Assembly (NCBI GenBank): GCA_025201345.1
Contig: JAIXMG010000013.1
Coordinates: forward strand, 124,001 to 188,000
From: Thamnidium elegans
Lineage: Eukaryota; Mucoromycota; Mucoromycetes; Mucorales; Mucoraceae
DNA length: 64,000 bases
Reading direction: 5' to 3'
How positions within the stretch are numbered: the stretch's first letter is position 1; each line of letters opens with the position of its first letter. The translations under genes were made by a program, and so were the position numbers. Shown here piece after piece: positions 1-14,389 of this stretch. The notes beneath the pieces are model-generated. The model was not told the origin of the DNA. It saw only the letters and a program-made list of their open reading frames with translations, and did not search any database.

Positions 1-74
1 TAATGGTAGATTACCCCCTTCTTTTTTTTTTTTAAAAAAAACTATTTGATATTAATTATACATACATTTATTAG

Positions 75-354
75 TGGTTACTTCGTGATCTTATTGCAGG
101 TGCCACTGTAGGTATTGTTATTGTCCCTCAAAGTATGGGATACGCTAAAATCGCAGAGTTACCTCCACAATACGGTTTATAGTAAGTCCTTTTATTTTAT
201 TTTTAAAAAACATCATGGGACTAAAAAAATAATCATTGTAGCACTGCTTTTGTTGGTTTATGTGTCTATTGTTTATTTGCTACATCTAAAGATATTAGTA
301 TTGGTCCTACAGGTAAACATTTACTTTTAATACTATACACAAACAAACTGACCA

Positions 355-388
<34 letters not shown>

Positions 389-2475
389 CATTTAGCCGTC
401 ATGTCATTACTAGTAGGTCAAACTGTGACCCGTATAGTTTCATCGGACCCAACAATTACTGGACCTGAAATAGCTGTGGCACTTTCTTTATTCACCGGTA
501 TTATTGCCATGTTTATAGGTCTTGTACGTCTCGGTATTTTAGTTGATTTTATTCCAGGTAAATTACAAAGTACAAGTTTTTATAGAGAGCGAAAAAAATT
601 AACCTTTTTATTATTATTATTATTGTAGCACCTGCCATCGCCGGTTTCATGAGTGGTTCTGCTATTACAATTACTATCGGCCAAATGCCGAAATTATTTG
701 GCATCAAAGCAGTGAATACCCAAGTTTCTTCTTACTTAATCTTTGGTAACTTTTTTAAACACTTGCCCGAAACCAAAGTAGATGTTGCATTCGGACTTGT
801 TAGTATGCTTTGGCTTTACGGTGTTCGATACGCTTGTCAAGTGCTGGGCAGAAGATACCCAAAGTATTCTATGCACTTTTTCTTTTTCAGTATCATGCGA
901 AACGGTATTCTTGTTATCTTTGGTACTTTATTGGCGTTTTTAATCAATATCGGAAAGGAGACTAGCCCAATTAGTATATTGAAAACGGTACCTGCTGGCT
1001 TTACTGCCATGGCGATTCCCACTATTCGTCCTGAAGTCATATCGGGTATTGCTAGCTCTCTTCCTTCTGGTGTCATCATTTTAATCTTGGAACATGTTGC
1101 AATTGCTAAATCGTTTGGAAGAATTAATGATTACACCATCAATCCCGATCAAGAGATTATCGCTATTGGATTTACAAACATATGGGCAGCCTTTTTTGGG
1201 TAAAAAAAAAAAAAAACCTTAATTTTTTTTAAACAATGAAAATTAAAATTTCCTTATTTTAGCGCATATCCTTCTACTGGATCATTCTCTCGCACAGCTA
1301 TTAAGGCAAGATCAGGTGTCAAAACTCCAATCGCAGGCATCTTTTCCGCTCTGATCGTATTGTTAGCATTGTACGCTTTAACCCCTGCTTTTTACTATAT
1401 CCCTGACGCTGTATTAGCTGCTGTTGTTATTCATGCTGTAGCAGATTTGGTTTCTGGACCTAGCTATGTAAAGAGGCTTGCAGCCGTAAGCTTGTGGGAG
1501 CTTTTGATTTTTGTTGCTACTGTTATTGTCACATTTTTCTCAACTGTCGAATATGGCATTTACGCTTCGGTTGGTATGTCCATCGTGATCCTTTTATTCC
1601 GAATTGCGCGACCTAGGTTCTGGGGATTAGGCCGTATTCCTCTTAGCTCATCAGTTCATTCGGTTTCATATGAAGACGAAAAGAAACAACAGATTATTAC
1701 TTCTGAACTTCAAAATTACTTGTATGTGCATGAACAGCATCCTTCGCTCGGTAAATTCGTCGAGTCTTTACCCGATGGTATTCTCATGTGTCGTGTAGAC
1801 GAATCGTTTACTTACCCAAACTCAAGTTTTATCTCGGATAAAATTATCTCGTACTGTAAGACTCGAACTCGGTCAGGCGGAAAAATACTTTCAAAGGGTG
1901 AGCGTGGATGGAACGATGATTCTACACCGGCTACCATAGCTGCTCGTCATAACTTGCCTCGACTTCATGCTCTCATTTTGGATTTTGCAAGTGTCAACCG
2001 ACTTGATTCTAGTGGTCTTCAAGCTATTGTAGATGCTCAAAATACTTTAAATAGATATAGTGGACATCACGTTGAATTCCATTTTGTTAATATTTTACAC
2101 CCTGCTATTCGTCGCTGTCTTATTGTCGCTGAATTCGGTACTCAACCTAGACCAGGAGACAGTCGCAAAGAAGTATTGCCCATTGTACCTGCCTCGCGTG
2201 ATGGTCCTCAACGTAACAATTCACATCAACAGCCTGATACCGAAAACCAAATTGATTCTTCTGATGAAGATGAAAAAGCTGTTCGTACAGAATTTGTTGA
2301 GTTCCAAGGTGGTATTTCACTTCCCAAAGATCGTTATCCTTTCTTCCATTGGAGCTCTGATGAAGCTGTTCGTTCTGCTGTAGATTCACTTAGTATTCGT
2401 CAAACTCTTGAGGAGTCTGGAGAACTTGAAGAAGAACAAGTTGCTCCTACTGGTAACGTACCATCTTCCCATTAG
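75..2475 (+). CDS. Sulfate permease (SulP/SLC26 family), 5' end outside the window
   Basis: Plasma-membrane sulfate transporter of the SulP/SLC26 family, importing sulfate for cysteine and methionine synthesis. Exons read as 75-181, 242-312, 396-557, 629-1199 and 1263-2475, all joined in frame with GT-AG introns. The first visible exon carries the SulP signature (GATVGIVIVPQSMGYAKIA), followed by several hydrophobic segments. The last exon holds a cytoplasmic STAS domain (ALILDFASVNRLDSSGLQAIVDA region, about 1960-2130) and an acidic, Ser-rich tail ending at TAG 2473-2475. The N-terminus and first membrane segments lie upstream of base 1, because an acceptor AG at 73-74 shows that the visible part starts inside the gene. 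Fungal homologs are SUL1/SUL2 and CYS-14, so the family is secure; the exact substrate is inferred from the family. Confidence 0.93.
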
Positions 2476-2654
2476 TTTAGATACCCTTCCTTTTCCTTTT
2501 TGTATATTTTCATTTTCACTCCTTGTATTTTTTCCCACTCTTTCTTTCTTTCTTTCTCTTTTTCCTCGTAGCGATCTATATATCTGTATATCAATTTCAT
2601 TTCTTTTCTATATCTCTTTTTTCTTTACAAATAAATATCATAAACAAACTTGTA

Positions 2655-2690
<36 letters not shown>

Positions 2691-3004
2691 CAATCGTATC
2701 GTACTATTTTCAGAAAAGGTTTCACGTATTGGAACGGGTCTTTTTTTAAAAAAAAAACCTTGTTGTTCGGTAATTTTATCTTTTTGTAAGTGAATGGACA
2801 CAAATATACTAATAAAGTTAGATACAGGGAAGAAAAAAAAAACAAAAGAGGGAAGGCTTTTTATTTTACGTCAACTTAAAAAAAAAATTGAGATGATAGC
2901 TTTGTTTTTTTAAACAGGTAGATGTATAATCTATTCAAATGTATGATATGCGTTTGTATTTACAGTTCTTATATATTGTTTTCGTAGTTTTTTTTTCTGG
3001 TGTT
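2476..3004. other. Intergenic, convergent 3' flanks
   Basis: Region between two convergent genes. It holds the 3' untranslated regions, T-rich tracts (a long T run near 2659-2690) and AATAAA-like signals near 2811. I see no coding exon or RNA gene here. Confidence 0.6.
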
Positions 3005-3626
3005 TTACCAAATCTTGCATTTGGGTGTTTTTGGATTCATCTTACTTCCAACAGGACAATTGAAAATTTTAGCAAAATCTGCATTATTTTGAAACGCTTT
3101 GTTTGCACGAATAGAATCGGGAGCATGCTCATCCGTAAGCTATTTAAGAGTTAGATATATACGAAAAGTCAACAAGCTTGTATCGCTTACCGAATCTTTA
3201 ATGGTTCCTCTTAAAGGTTTTGAACAAAATGATCGACCAGCATTGATAAAGAACAAGGCCTCTGACGAAAATTGTTGAAGACCAGGAAGAATAGGGTTGT
3301 ATCCATTTCCGCTTGCTTTTGAACTTAGGTAAGCATCGTATGTAGCGGATAGACCTTCATTGTCAGCGATATTTTCTCCCAACGTTAACTGCAAGTAAAA
3401 AAATAAATAAATAAATTAAATGTATTATTTTTTTTAAAAAAAAGAAACTTACTGATCCATCTACGGTATACTTTTTTCCATTTTCATCTATAATAGTTGC
3501 TTTAGAGTATTGATTGACAAAGCATTCGGTCTTTTTCGCGTATTTTTCTTTTGTTGATTTTGACCACCAGTTTCTTTCGGCACCAAATTCATCATATTGT
3601 GAACCATAGTTATCAAAGGCATGCTA

Positions 3627-3669
<43 letters not shown>

Positions 3670-5769
3670 AGCATATCTATTAGTACATGTTGAACACTAG
3701 TTTTTTTTTTCTTTTTGTATTTACCGAATATTCATGCGCAAGTGTTTGTCCAATACCACCATAATTAAGATAATCAGGATAACTTTGATCGTAGTTTGGT
3801 TTTTGAGCAAACGCAACGCTAACAACAATCTAATAAAAGAAATACTAATTAATAAAAGATTCTTGTTTTTGTTGTTGTTGTTGTTGCTTTCTCTAATACT
3901 TGCAATATTTTTAGATAATAAATTAAATGCATTTACAACTTGCGGTGCAGTTATACCAATCCATTCAGTTGGACTAATTTCTCTACAAAGTGTATCCCAA
4001 TAGGTCTGTAAAGTCCATTTCATAACAGCCTTTTCATTTTCGTAAAAGCTTTCGGCGTCTTGTTTCATACCGCGCATATAAGCGTACATTTCGGTTGGTG
4101 AACGTTCATCTGGAGAGTTTATACTGTAAGAAATCGATTGATTCATTTTGTTCAACTATAGAATATCGATAAGATTTTAAAATCTATATTTAATGCAAAA
4201 TTAGTTTACCTTTTTGATTGCAGATTGTCTTGTAGGTTCATCTAACCAATCAGCATGTTGTATTCTATTGCCAAGAGACGCTTTAATATTGTTGGCAATT
4301 AGTTCTAATCTTAATCTATCCGTCTCTCCGTGCGAAGCGATCATAGAATAGAATCTACCAGAAAGGAAGCCAAGATTATCAAATACTTTATCAATGCATA
4401 AACTGGATCTAGTCTGAAAAGGTGAGTCAGGCGTGATCTTGCGAAGTTCAGGGTCTAATTTGGGTGCGTCTTGCCAAAGCTTGTGTATAACAAGATAGTT
4501 TTTAATGGCATCTTTATTTATAGCGCGCGAAGGGTCGTTTACGTTAGAGAAATAGTTGAGCTCGTTAAAGTATCCTATATTGATCATTTGGATAGTTAGT
4601 TTGGAAAGGTCACGGCCTTTGGGTATATTGGAGCTAAAGATATCGGCCCAAGAGATAAAAGGGAATAAATCAGCAATGGTATTGATTGTATAGGTATAAA
4701 AAATTTCATCAGATCTATAAAATACAAAAAAGAAAAATAAGTATAAAAAAATGCGAACTTTTTTTTTACATAAGGAAACGGACCTTCTTTTGTATAATTT
4801 AAAAAGTCTGTTTTGAACAGTAACGGCATCATCTATCATGGAATAGATCTTATCATCAGATAATATATCAAGACCAGCATCAGTCAACCAAGCAAGTCTA
4901 TTTCTATCTCTTTCAGTTTTGTTGGAAGCACCAAACAAGGAAGACGTTAAATCAAATAGTTTTTGAGAACCTTGGTCTTTTAAAGGAGCAATATCAACAT
5001 CCATAAATTCGCTAGGAGGGTATAAAAGAACCGACATCTTTTTCTTATCGTACTCGTCAGGAGATATCTCAATTGTAAACAACCCACCTACTTCGATAAC
5101 AACACCGTCAGACTTTGGGTAACTAATAATATCCATAGTTTTGGGGGTGATTTGAAACGAAAGGTTTTGTTGTTCTAATGATGTGGTTTCCAAATGTATT
5201 GTACTGATATCTTTAAAGAAGTCTGTCAGCACATTATCACTGTTTATCTCAATATCTAAACATGATTTATAATAGTTTTTAACGAGTTTAAAGTTTTTTT
5301 TATCAGTCTTTATGTTATCCTCATCGTCTACTAAAAAACTCGATTTCGAGGCTGTTGCACTTAATAAATCTGTGTATGAACCATCTAGAATCATTCGAAG
5401 CCTTTCTTTATGTTTTTTGGATTCTACTTCTAAAATTCCAAATCCTGTGTGAGGGGGGATTTATGAGTATTTTAATAGGGTCGGATTTTTTCTATTTTCT
5501 TTACCAGCTAATTCTTCTGGAATAACTGTATCTCTAATCCAATTACCGCCTTTTTGTAGAAAAATGATTGTCAAAAAATAAATAAAAATAATAATAATAA
5601 TATCTGCAATTGGTAATTTCTTACATGTATATTGGTAAAAATCAGAGCATGGATCTACATTCATATCAATCGAATGAAGTATACTGGAAGCTGTTTTTAT
5701 ACAGCTGTCTGTGAAGCAAATGTCATTTATTGCTGCTGTTGTATTTAGACTTGTCACTAACGGGGCCAT
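3005..5769 (-). CDS. M13 family zinc metallopeptidase (neprilysin/ECE-like), copy 1
   Basis: Zinc endopeptidase of family M13 that cleaves oligopeptides. Read on the minus strand from ATG 5769, the N-terminus has the Cys-rich M13 start ([15 protein letters not shown]). The M13 N-domain follows, then the active site HEYSH, split by an intron between Ser and the second His (exons on either side of about 3625-3724). Next come the GENIADNEG motif with the third zinc ligand Glu and its Asp, and the terminal CxxW (CKIW) before TAA 3005. All zinc ligands and the catalytic Glu are present. Unlike classical neprilysins, no membrane anchor or signal peptide precedes the first Cys motif: the ATG lies only about 45 residues before it and no hydrophobic segment is seen. 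It is a paralog of the copy at 17625, with which it shares intron positions. A different upstream start is possible but I found none. Confidence 0.9.
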
Positions 5770-5883
5770 TATATCGATCCTATGTATATATATAATAAAG
5801 AAGGATATATATATATATATAAAAGGATTCAAATATTTGAAAAAAAAGGGAGAAGAAATAAAATAACAAAAAAACATCAGTTT

Positions 5884-5891
5884 TATTTATA
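5884..5891 (-). promoter_or_regulatory. TATA box candidate for M13 copy 1
   Basis: TATAAATA on the minus strand, about 115 bp upstream of the chosen ATG at 5769. The spacing suits a core promoter and argues against a missing far-upstream signal-peptide exon. Inferred from sequence only. Confidence 0.4.
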
Positions 5892-7335
5892 GCAATAAAA
5901 GGCTAGAACGTTCACTCATCTCTTCTTTTAGCGGTCCTTGTGTAACAGGTAACTTGACCCTCGGCAATAGGATGCTACTACCTAGAATACACGTTAAGTA
6001 CTGGTGATACACCAAAATTGCGGAAATTGCCAATCTGGGTTGGTAGGGATTAATTAAGAATAATTGAGCCACTCGTCGATCTGGCAGATTGGGAGGCTCT
6101 CCAATCGTATTACGTTTATAACGTTACTGGTTAAAAAAACAATAAACAAAGTTTACCTTATTTTGGTTAACCCCTTCTTTTCTTTTTTGTTAAAAACCAA
6201 TACAAGTGTTTGTAAGTAAATGAATAGGGTTGCTTTCCTGTTTTAACTTATATAATAAGAAGAAAAATGTATAAATATCTTTGTACTACGACAATTTTTT
6301 TTTTATCACATTTTGTTTTGGCATTTATTTTATAGAGTTCCGTTCAATTATTATGATTAAACTGCACGTGTATTTCATTGTTTGAGAATTAAAAGGGCAC
6401 TTATATCAGCTTTTATGCTATGCCCTTTTTATTTTTGTACATAAACTTTAACATGAAAGAGAATTTATACTTTTTCATAAAATATAATAGTTTATTCAGA
6501 TAATTTGACCATATTTATATATAATCTTCTATAAAAGTAACATTGAGATATGTAGCATAACTAAAATTGGATACTCTGTGTTCAATATTATAATATTCAT
6601 CTTGCTACAGTCGTGTTTCAATTTATAATGAGCAAGATATTCCTAATTAGGTCAAGCTATATGATGTATCAATTCATATTACGAATAGGAATATCAATTT
6701 GTCGATCCATTTAATTATTTCGCTTTCAATGAGTTTTGTGAATCCCTATAAATATAATAATGTCGGTAGGTACAACATTGTACACTGTGGGAAAAATAAC
6801 TCCGTATTATCCTCATGTGTCTCCCCATAAACTGATCATAAAGTCTATACAGATGACTATATCTTGTATATAAGATACGTTATACAGTAACATTTCATGT
6901 AACGCTCCTAATAGATATACATCCTAGTAGTCTAACAATCCACTTTTCGTGGCGGTGTTGCTATGTTTGATTTAGTTCTGGAAAATCTTTTTGTGTCATT
7001 TTTTCAAAAACTGTAATTTTTTTTTGTCTCAGCTCATCAGTTCCTTTTACGCGTCTTTTTTTTCTTTTTTTAAAAAGTAACCAATGGATTCATAGTTACA
7101 GTTTACTTATTAACACGTCGAAAAATAAATTATGTTGATATATTAATCTTTTTTTTTTATTATTATTATTTTATGTTTATAAAAAGATACTATTAAAATA
7201 TTATATGAAGTAGAAATACAGCTATTTTTGAAGAGTTTTCAAAATTATATAGATAAATATAAATAAATAGATAGATGGAAATGATGTGTAAGAAAAAGAG
7301 AAAGGGGAGGGGGTTTTTTTTTGATGTATAATTGC
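5892..7335. other. Intergenic region upstream of M13 copy 1 and downstream of the RasGAP gene
   Basis: AT-rich spacer holding the promoter of the M13 copy (right-to-left) and the 3' flank of the RasGAP gene. A 61-codon open frame at 5887-6072 (-) has an odd, low-quality composition and overlaps the TATA candidate, so I do not call it a gene. Nothing else is recognised. Confidence 0.5.
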
Positions 7336-9356
7336 TTATGCAATAATTAATTCGATAATTTCACTTGCAAGCTTTGCATTTTGTAAAACATTAATAGACG
7401 TTGCGCCAAATGTGGGATCACCCAAAGCAGAAAATCCAACTCGTTCTAAAAGTATTTTTTGGCTAGGAATAGATTTTCTTGCAGAGTCATTAAAGGCTGG
7501 ATCTGAACAAGCAGTCAAAAGAATTGTTTTCACAGATTCAATAATAGGTTGACTAGTGCTACTAAGTACAATTTGATTCATCTTCGGTAAAAGAGTTTCA
7601 TATCTATATAAAATGTTATATTTTAGCAAAAAAAAGATATACTATTCATTTTTTCTTTGTCGTTGATTACTTACACTATAGAAAACACTTCAGGCATTGA
7701 TATAGCGGCTTCAGCAAGTAAACCGTACAAGAATAATTTTTCATTTGTACTATCAACCATTTGTAATTGAGTAGCCAACATAGAAACCATCAGTAAAGCA
7801 GTTGTTTCGTCAGCAATATCCAATCGATCAAAGACACCATCGTAGAAATTCGATTTAAAGTTTTCAGCTCTATCATCATCATCATCCACCAGATCAAAAT
7901 CAGGTTCAGTTAAGCCTGCCAATCGCAACACTTCTCTAAGAGCATCATTTTTGACAGCAATAGGCAAAAGACCAGCAAGATACCCCAAATTTTGAGAGTC
8001 GAATGTACTTGTATTATCAGCATGTTTAGACTCAATATCTAAAAATGTAGTCAAACCTTGAAAGATAATCTCTTTTGCATTACTATATCTGACACCCTTT
8101 AAAAAGATACTGGCAATCGCAAACGAAAAGTGAGAGTCAAAATTAACACCGCATAATTGATCTAGTTTACGTGCTACATCGGCCATAGGTTCTCTGGCCG
8201 CAAGTAATACATCAACCATACGATCGCCTGCAAAATATTCATCAGCATCTAAAGCTCTTAAAATAGCAAGTAATAATCCAACTGCCATAGGGAATGTAGG
8301 TCCGTTATTGATTTCGACAAGTGCAATTGCGATCCAGAAAAGAGGTAAAAGGTATCGAGAATCAGAAGGTAAACTTTCAACAATGTTTTTAAGGCACATC
8401 ATAATACTAAGAACCAAGTTGGGGTCATTCTCGTTAAAGATGGCTAAGGCACCTCTTAAGGCAACCAAGATTTGGTATAATAAATCATCATCTACTTCTT
8501 CTCTTCCTAGACAACCCAATACAACAAACGCTTGTGGTTGTATAGCTGGGTTGAATTGGAATGCTGTACTTGCTACTAAACTCATCCATCGAGCTCTCCA
8601 AGCATTTGCCATATCTAAATCCAATTGAAAAATTAATAATTGAAATGATGTGTTATAATTATATATATATATACCTGGGGAGGGGGCACTATAAGTTAAA
8701 ACCTCTAATAAGTTGTTAACAATTGTTTCCAAAGCATGAAGAGGAGTAGGCTCAGAGGCATCAGTTAAAGTGTCGGTGGTGATTGTAAAAGCATTTGCAT
8801 GAGGTTTAAATAAACCAAACAAGAGTCTGTACTTGGTATCTGATACTTCACTAAGAATCAATTGAAGCTTTTTAACATTGGCTTCTTGAATAGGCATTGC
8901 GGTACATAAGGACTGAATGATGTTGACAACAAGACCATGCACCGAAGCACGAATAATGGTAGGACCTACACCAATAACAAGAGAAACAATATGGAATATC
9001 TCGGGTACATAACTCTTAACAGGTCCTCGATTATTAAATGAGAGCATCAACACAAATCGAATCAAAATTGCAATTTCGTTCCAAGTCCAATGATCTGTCA
9101 AAGACCGAGTGGGCTTAAACGACGTCTTTTGTAAAACCTTTCTTAATCTAGATACAACTTTTCCGCGAACAGCGATATTGGAAAGTGTAACAAATGTATC
9201 GGCCATGGCTTCGGCTTGGGGTGAACCAACACCGTGTTCAATGGAGAATTGAATAAACGAGTCTAAAACTAAGTTTAGGATATCGTCAATTTGTCCAATT
9301 GTCTTCCAAATTTTAGCTTGTACAAGTTTATACATCTATTTTATAAGAATTAGAAG

Positions 9357-9393
<37 letters not shown>

Positions 9394-12300
9394 TTTATAA
9401 TATTTTTTAGTTATCTTACATCTGTACGAGCAATAGTTAAATCAATCAAATTACGAATCACTTCCTTTGTCTTGATTGTATTTTTATCGTTTTCAACACT
9501 TGAGTTTTGACAGAATCTGGATAGATTAGGTAACCACGGCATCATGTAATCCAAGCAAAGGTACCTCAAAGGCTCATTTGATTTCTGGAACCCAATAAAG
9601 CATTCGCTAAGGAACTCCAAAGTTAAACTCTGTTGATTTTGAGCGATTTTTTCACTGATATTAACAATAAAAGCAGTACTGTTGGCAGGTAAACATAAAT
9701 CTCTGGCATCTAATAACTGATTTCCTACTTCAAAATGAAAGGTGATACTAAGTGCGTAAAGTAAATTGTACGCAGCAAGTCGTAAACTAGGATCGTCACT
9801 TCCAATATTAAGTAAAGCCATGTTTAATAATCTGCCGGGAACATCGTTTGGTCGAATAATCCGTTCAGACATACTATTTGGTTTAGCCATTTCTAGTCTT
9901 CTTTTATTATGTTTAATTGTCTATTTTTTTTAAAAAAAAACGTTAGTCTTTTTTTTGTTTGTTTGTTTACAATGATGATACTTTACGTTGACAATTGCTT
10001 CTCGTTTAAGAGAAGTAAATACATGGTGTGTCTTTCCCTTATTGTACTTGAAATGGAATTCGTTCACAATTTCTTGGTTTCTTGTATTTGTTACAATATT
10101 AACGTCTTCAATTTCAGTAATCATATATACATCATTGATAACAGTCGTAACATTATACAAGAATTCTTGCTTTCTTACAGTCATAACTTGAACGTATTCC
10201 GAACTGACTTTGATAGTAATAGGAATATTCATCTTGTATTGTGACAATCTATTTACCGGATGGAAAACGTGACATTGCTCCGTATCCAAAGAAGCTATAC
10301 AAAAAAAAAAAAAAAAAAAAGAAGAAAAAATCAATCAGTGATTATTTTTAAAATCAAGTGCTTGTAAAATAACTTACTAGTTGATTTAGGTAACCGAACT
10401 TCACTTGGATTAATAAATTCATATAATTCAGCAAGAGTAACAGCAAAAAAGGTACGCTTTGCTATTTTATGAGATACAGGTCTAGGTAACTTTTTGACAT
10501 ATTTACGCAAATAAGAATTGGGATTGTAAATCAAGATACTTGCAATGTTATCAGATGAATCGAACGGCAACAGTTGTAATATTTGACTAATGTACTGGGA
10601 AGGAATTTCATTTGAAGAGCAAAACAAAGTTGTGTCAATAACAACTTCTAAACTCTTATTACCAGCACGTTCCATAATCTAAGTAACGAAATTAATATAT
10701 TAAACTCCCGTAATCATTTCTAGTTAATATATTACCTGTAGCATGTGATATACTAAAAGTTCAAAATCAATACTATCTGCAATCACATTTCTAGCAATAA
10801 AATAAAACACAGGTCTATTTGCTTTTGAAACGCCACCTTCGTAAAATATATTTTTGGCGACGATGGTTTCGACACTACGATGACTGTTACGTCTCATAAA
10901 TTCGGCATATAGTTGATTGGCAGCAGCAAATGTATAGCTTCTTAAGCCACTAAATTCTTGCTTTGATATCTCTGGTGGTCTTCCAAGCTGAGCAAGTAAA
11001 TTGCAAAATCGGTCAAACTGTCTTTTCCAAATTTGAGCACTTTCTTGATCGGTATATTGTCGTATTCTTCTGGTAGCAAGCTCTCTAGAGATACGCTCCA
11101 TGTTATCAAACAATACACGATGCAAGCAACTATAGTCTTTATCTTCCATCGGTCTAAATTCTACAGTGTTGGCAAGTTCATCAGTTCTACTGATGTTGGG
11201 GTTGCTGCTGACACCGATACTACTACTGCGGACACCAGCCGAGTTATCAATAGCCAATGGCACAGCCGCTGGAACATTAGATATCTCTCTTAAGAAGCTA
11301 GTGACCTTGTAGATATTACTTGTCAAGAAATCATTTAAAACAATCATGTAAGTTTCTTTGGCACCAAACAAGACGTTATTTGCCAAATTTTGAATGACTT
11401 TGGTAGCGATAAGGTGACCACGTTTCATATCACGAGAAACAACAACGTTAGGTTTAATCAAGCCTTCGGATTCAGGAGAGACAATGGCCAGACAAAAGAA
11501 TCTTAAAAAGATAAATGCACCGACAGCTGTATATTTGGCTTCAGGATATCTTTCGCGTACGGACGTAAGAATACAATGACATACTTCACGGAATGCTCTT
11601 GGAGCTTCATTAGCAGAAGCACAAATAGCATTTAAAAACAGTTCAGTAGCACTAACTACATTTTGCTTGTTTCTAGAAACATCTTCGCCGCTACCTACTT
11701 TGGAAGAATCCAATTCAAATGTTCTTTCGCTGGGCAGTTTTTCCGCTAATTGAATAAACACAGGTTGCAAAACAGAGCGGACGTAGTCTGCACCGTTTTG
11801 TTTGGCAAACACAGATAATAGTCTGGTGGCAATACTGGTTCTTCTTAAAAGTTCGGTTTCACTGTCGGTGTTTTGCACTTCCTTTTGAATGACAGCCTTT
11901 AAAAGTATAAGGGCTTTTCCTCGAGATGAGAAACAAGCGAGTAGGGCATTGGCGGCGTCTTCGATATCGGAAGCAGGACATACCTCGCACAGCGATAAAG
12001 CAATGTGTAAATCCATACCGACAAGCATATCCACAATCTTTTCGTATCGATCTGTAATCACAGTCTCGGCGAGTGTTTCAAACTCTGTGCCTTGATTTAA
12101 AATGTTGGTCAGGACTTTCATAAAGGCAGTTCTCATCTGTGTATCGTCGTGGTAACCCATTGAAAGCGAGTATTTTAAACCGGCGTCGACGTTTGCACTG
12201 AGTAAATTTGACATGGCGAGAATTGTACTTTCTTTTAGTGGTGCTAAATAAGTTGACATGTTTTCCTTGTTCTATTTTTTTTTATAAGTTTAGTTTTTAG

Positions 12301-14358
12301 GAAGGGTTACATTTTTTTTTTTTTTTTTACCTTTCCGTTTAAATAAATGTTGCCATTTTCTGGGTATTGACGTAAACGATGAACTGAATCAGTTTCGGTC
12401 TAAAAAAAAAAAAAGGAGTGTTAATGATATACAAAAAGATTAATCCCCCCTTTTTTTTTACAAAAGAAAAATACCTCAGAGTCTCTGCATCTGTTAAGTA
12501 GTTTAAGAAAGAAGGTAAAATATTTGAAAAAGATTCTACTCTTGATAGGTGTAGAATCTACTTCATGTACTGGATCAGAAGACTGAAGTGGTAGTTGATG
12601 AAGTAATCCTACAATTGTATTCAAGCAAGATAAATCCAATTCTCTATGCAGCTTTTCACTTTGTGTTGTTTCAAATGAAGAATATTGATTACTGATATCA
12701 GGTTTCTAACAAGTAAAAAGTTAATATAAAGTATTTTTTTTTAGCGGAAAAAGCACAATTACCAAAGAAAAATCACTTGTCCATTCTACAATAATTTCTA
12801 ACAACTTGTTTCTCAACTTAAATTCCTGTCGAAGAGTTACTTTTTCCTTCTTCTTCATTAATACTTCAGTTAATTGACAAAACTTGATTTTAATCTTCAG
12901 AGCCGATTGACCACTTCCAAGCTTATTCAAGTATTTGGCATACTGGTTAATCAAACTACTAAAGTCAACCGTCAATAAATTTTCAGGAGAGCCTTCCATA
13001 CGATCCAATACAAGCTTCAATACACTAATTGCTTGTTCTACAAACAGCGTATTACGCCCACTACAAATTGGGTCTCCATCAGGGCCGAAATATTTAGCAA
13101 GTACAGTTTCCATATATCTAAACAGCATTGGGTAAAGAGCAGGAGACAGATCTGTACCGAGGATTTCTTTTACCCATTCACGTACAATGACATTATCACA
13201 CAGTAATAAATCAACCATATCTATAACAAATTTGTTCACCATAGCAGAGGACTCGGTAGGAGCCGAGATGCGTCTAAATGCAGATGGATCGACACCGTAT
13301 CCTCCACGCGATGTAGCAGGGGAGGTAGGCGTGGTTGGTACAGTATCGGCCATCAAACAGATACCACCTAACGCAGCTAAAAAGCCGGCATAGTTTTGCC
13401 ATTCTGAAGATTTGTCGTCATCAAAGTTGCTGCTTTCGATTCTATTAAATGCTTGCGTTTGTCTGTTGGAAGAAGAAGTAGGGTTTCTTAACTTATCATG
13501 CCATGCTTGACCAGCACGCTTTGCAGCATTCAAGTTTTCCTGTATTTCTTCCTTTGAAAACTCGTCATGAGGTTTCATCATGGCAGGAGTCATATACTTC
13601 CATCTCTTATAGACCTCTTCCCAAGCAGCTAAATTTCCAGGAGCGTAATGTGTCATCATACGTAACAGTCGACGGATTTGCTTTTGTTGTGACTTTCGGC
13701 CGGTAACAATACCGTTATTAGAAGAGAGCTCTTGGTAGATGGGTAAGTTTTCAACTACCATTAGAATGGCTTGGTGTGGATCAGCTATACTGTCTGTCAA
13801 TTGGGTCTCGGTACAGATGTGTCCAAAACATGTGATGGCAGAAGAGCAAATTTCAATATCGGATGAACAAAGCAAGACAAGTAATGCAACTTCTAAACCA
13901 ATAGATGCTTGTAATCTTTCTCTAGCATCTGAACCTTGCATTGCAATATCCTATATAATCTTTTAATAAAGAAGAGGTTTCAAGAAAAAAAAAAGGATTA
14001 CTTACCTGATGTATTCTTAAAAATTCGTTTCTAGACTCAAATAATCTCTTTAATAATTCTAATAAACGTTTTAATCCATCATCTCGTTCTCTGTTATCTA
14101 ATAATTGTTTTGCAAGTGCAAATACAACTTGGGATGAAATTCTCCAAAATGATTCCATAAAGTTGGGCGTAGGACTCCATTCCAAAATATAGTTGGGTGA
14201 ATGAAGTTTAAAAAGACACATGGCGGCTGCGTCTCGAACGTATTGGTTTTGCTCGCGAAGACAGTTGGTGATGGCTACCATGGCTGCTGCGTTCTTTTCA
14301 AATCTATCTTCATTGTCTCCCTATAATAACAAACTTAGTATACATATATATATATAAA

Positions 14359-14389
<31 letters not shown>

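Noticed and set aside
5887..6072. Possible upstream exon giving M13 copy 1 a membrane anchor
   Set aside because: The frame ends in a stop before the TATA candidate, has no usable donor, and the paralog has no equivalent exon.
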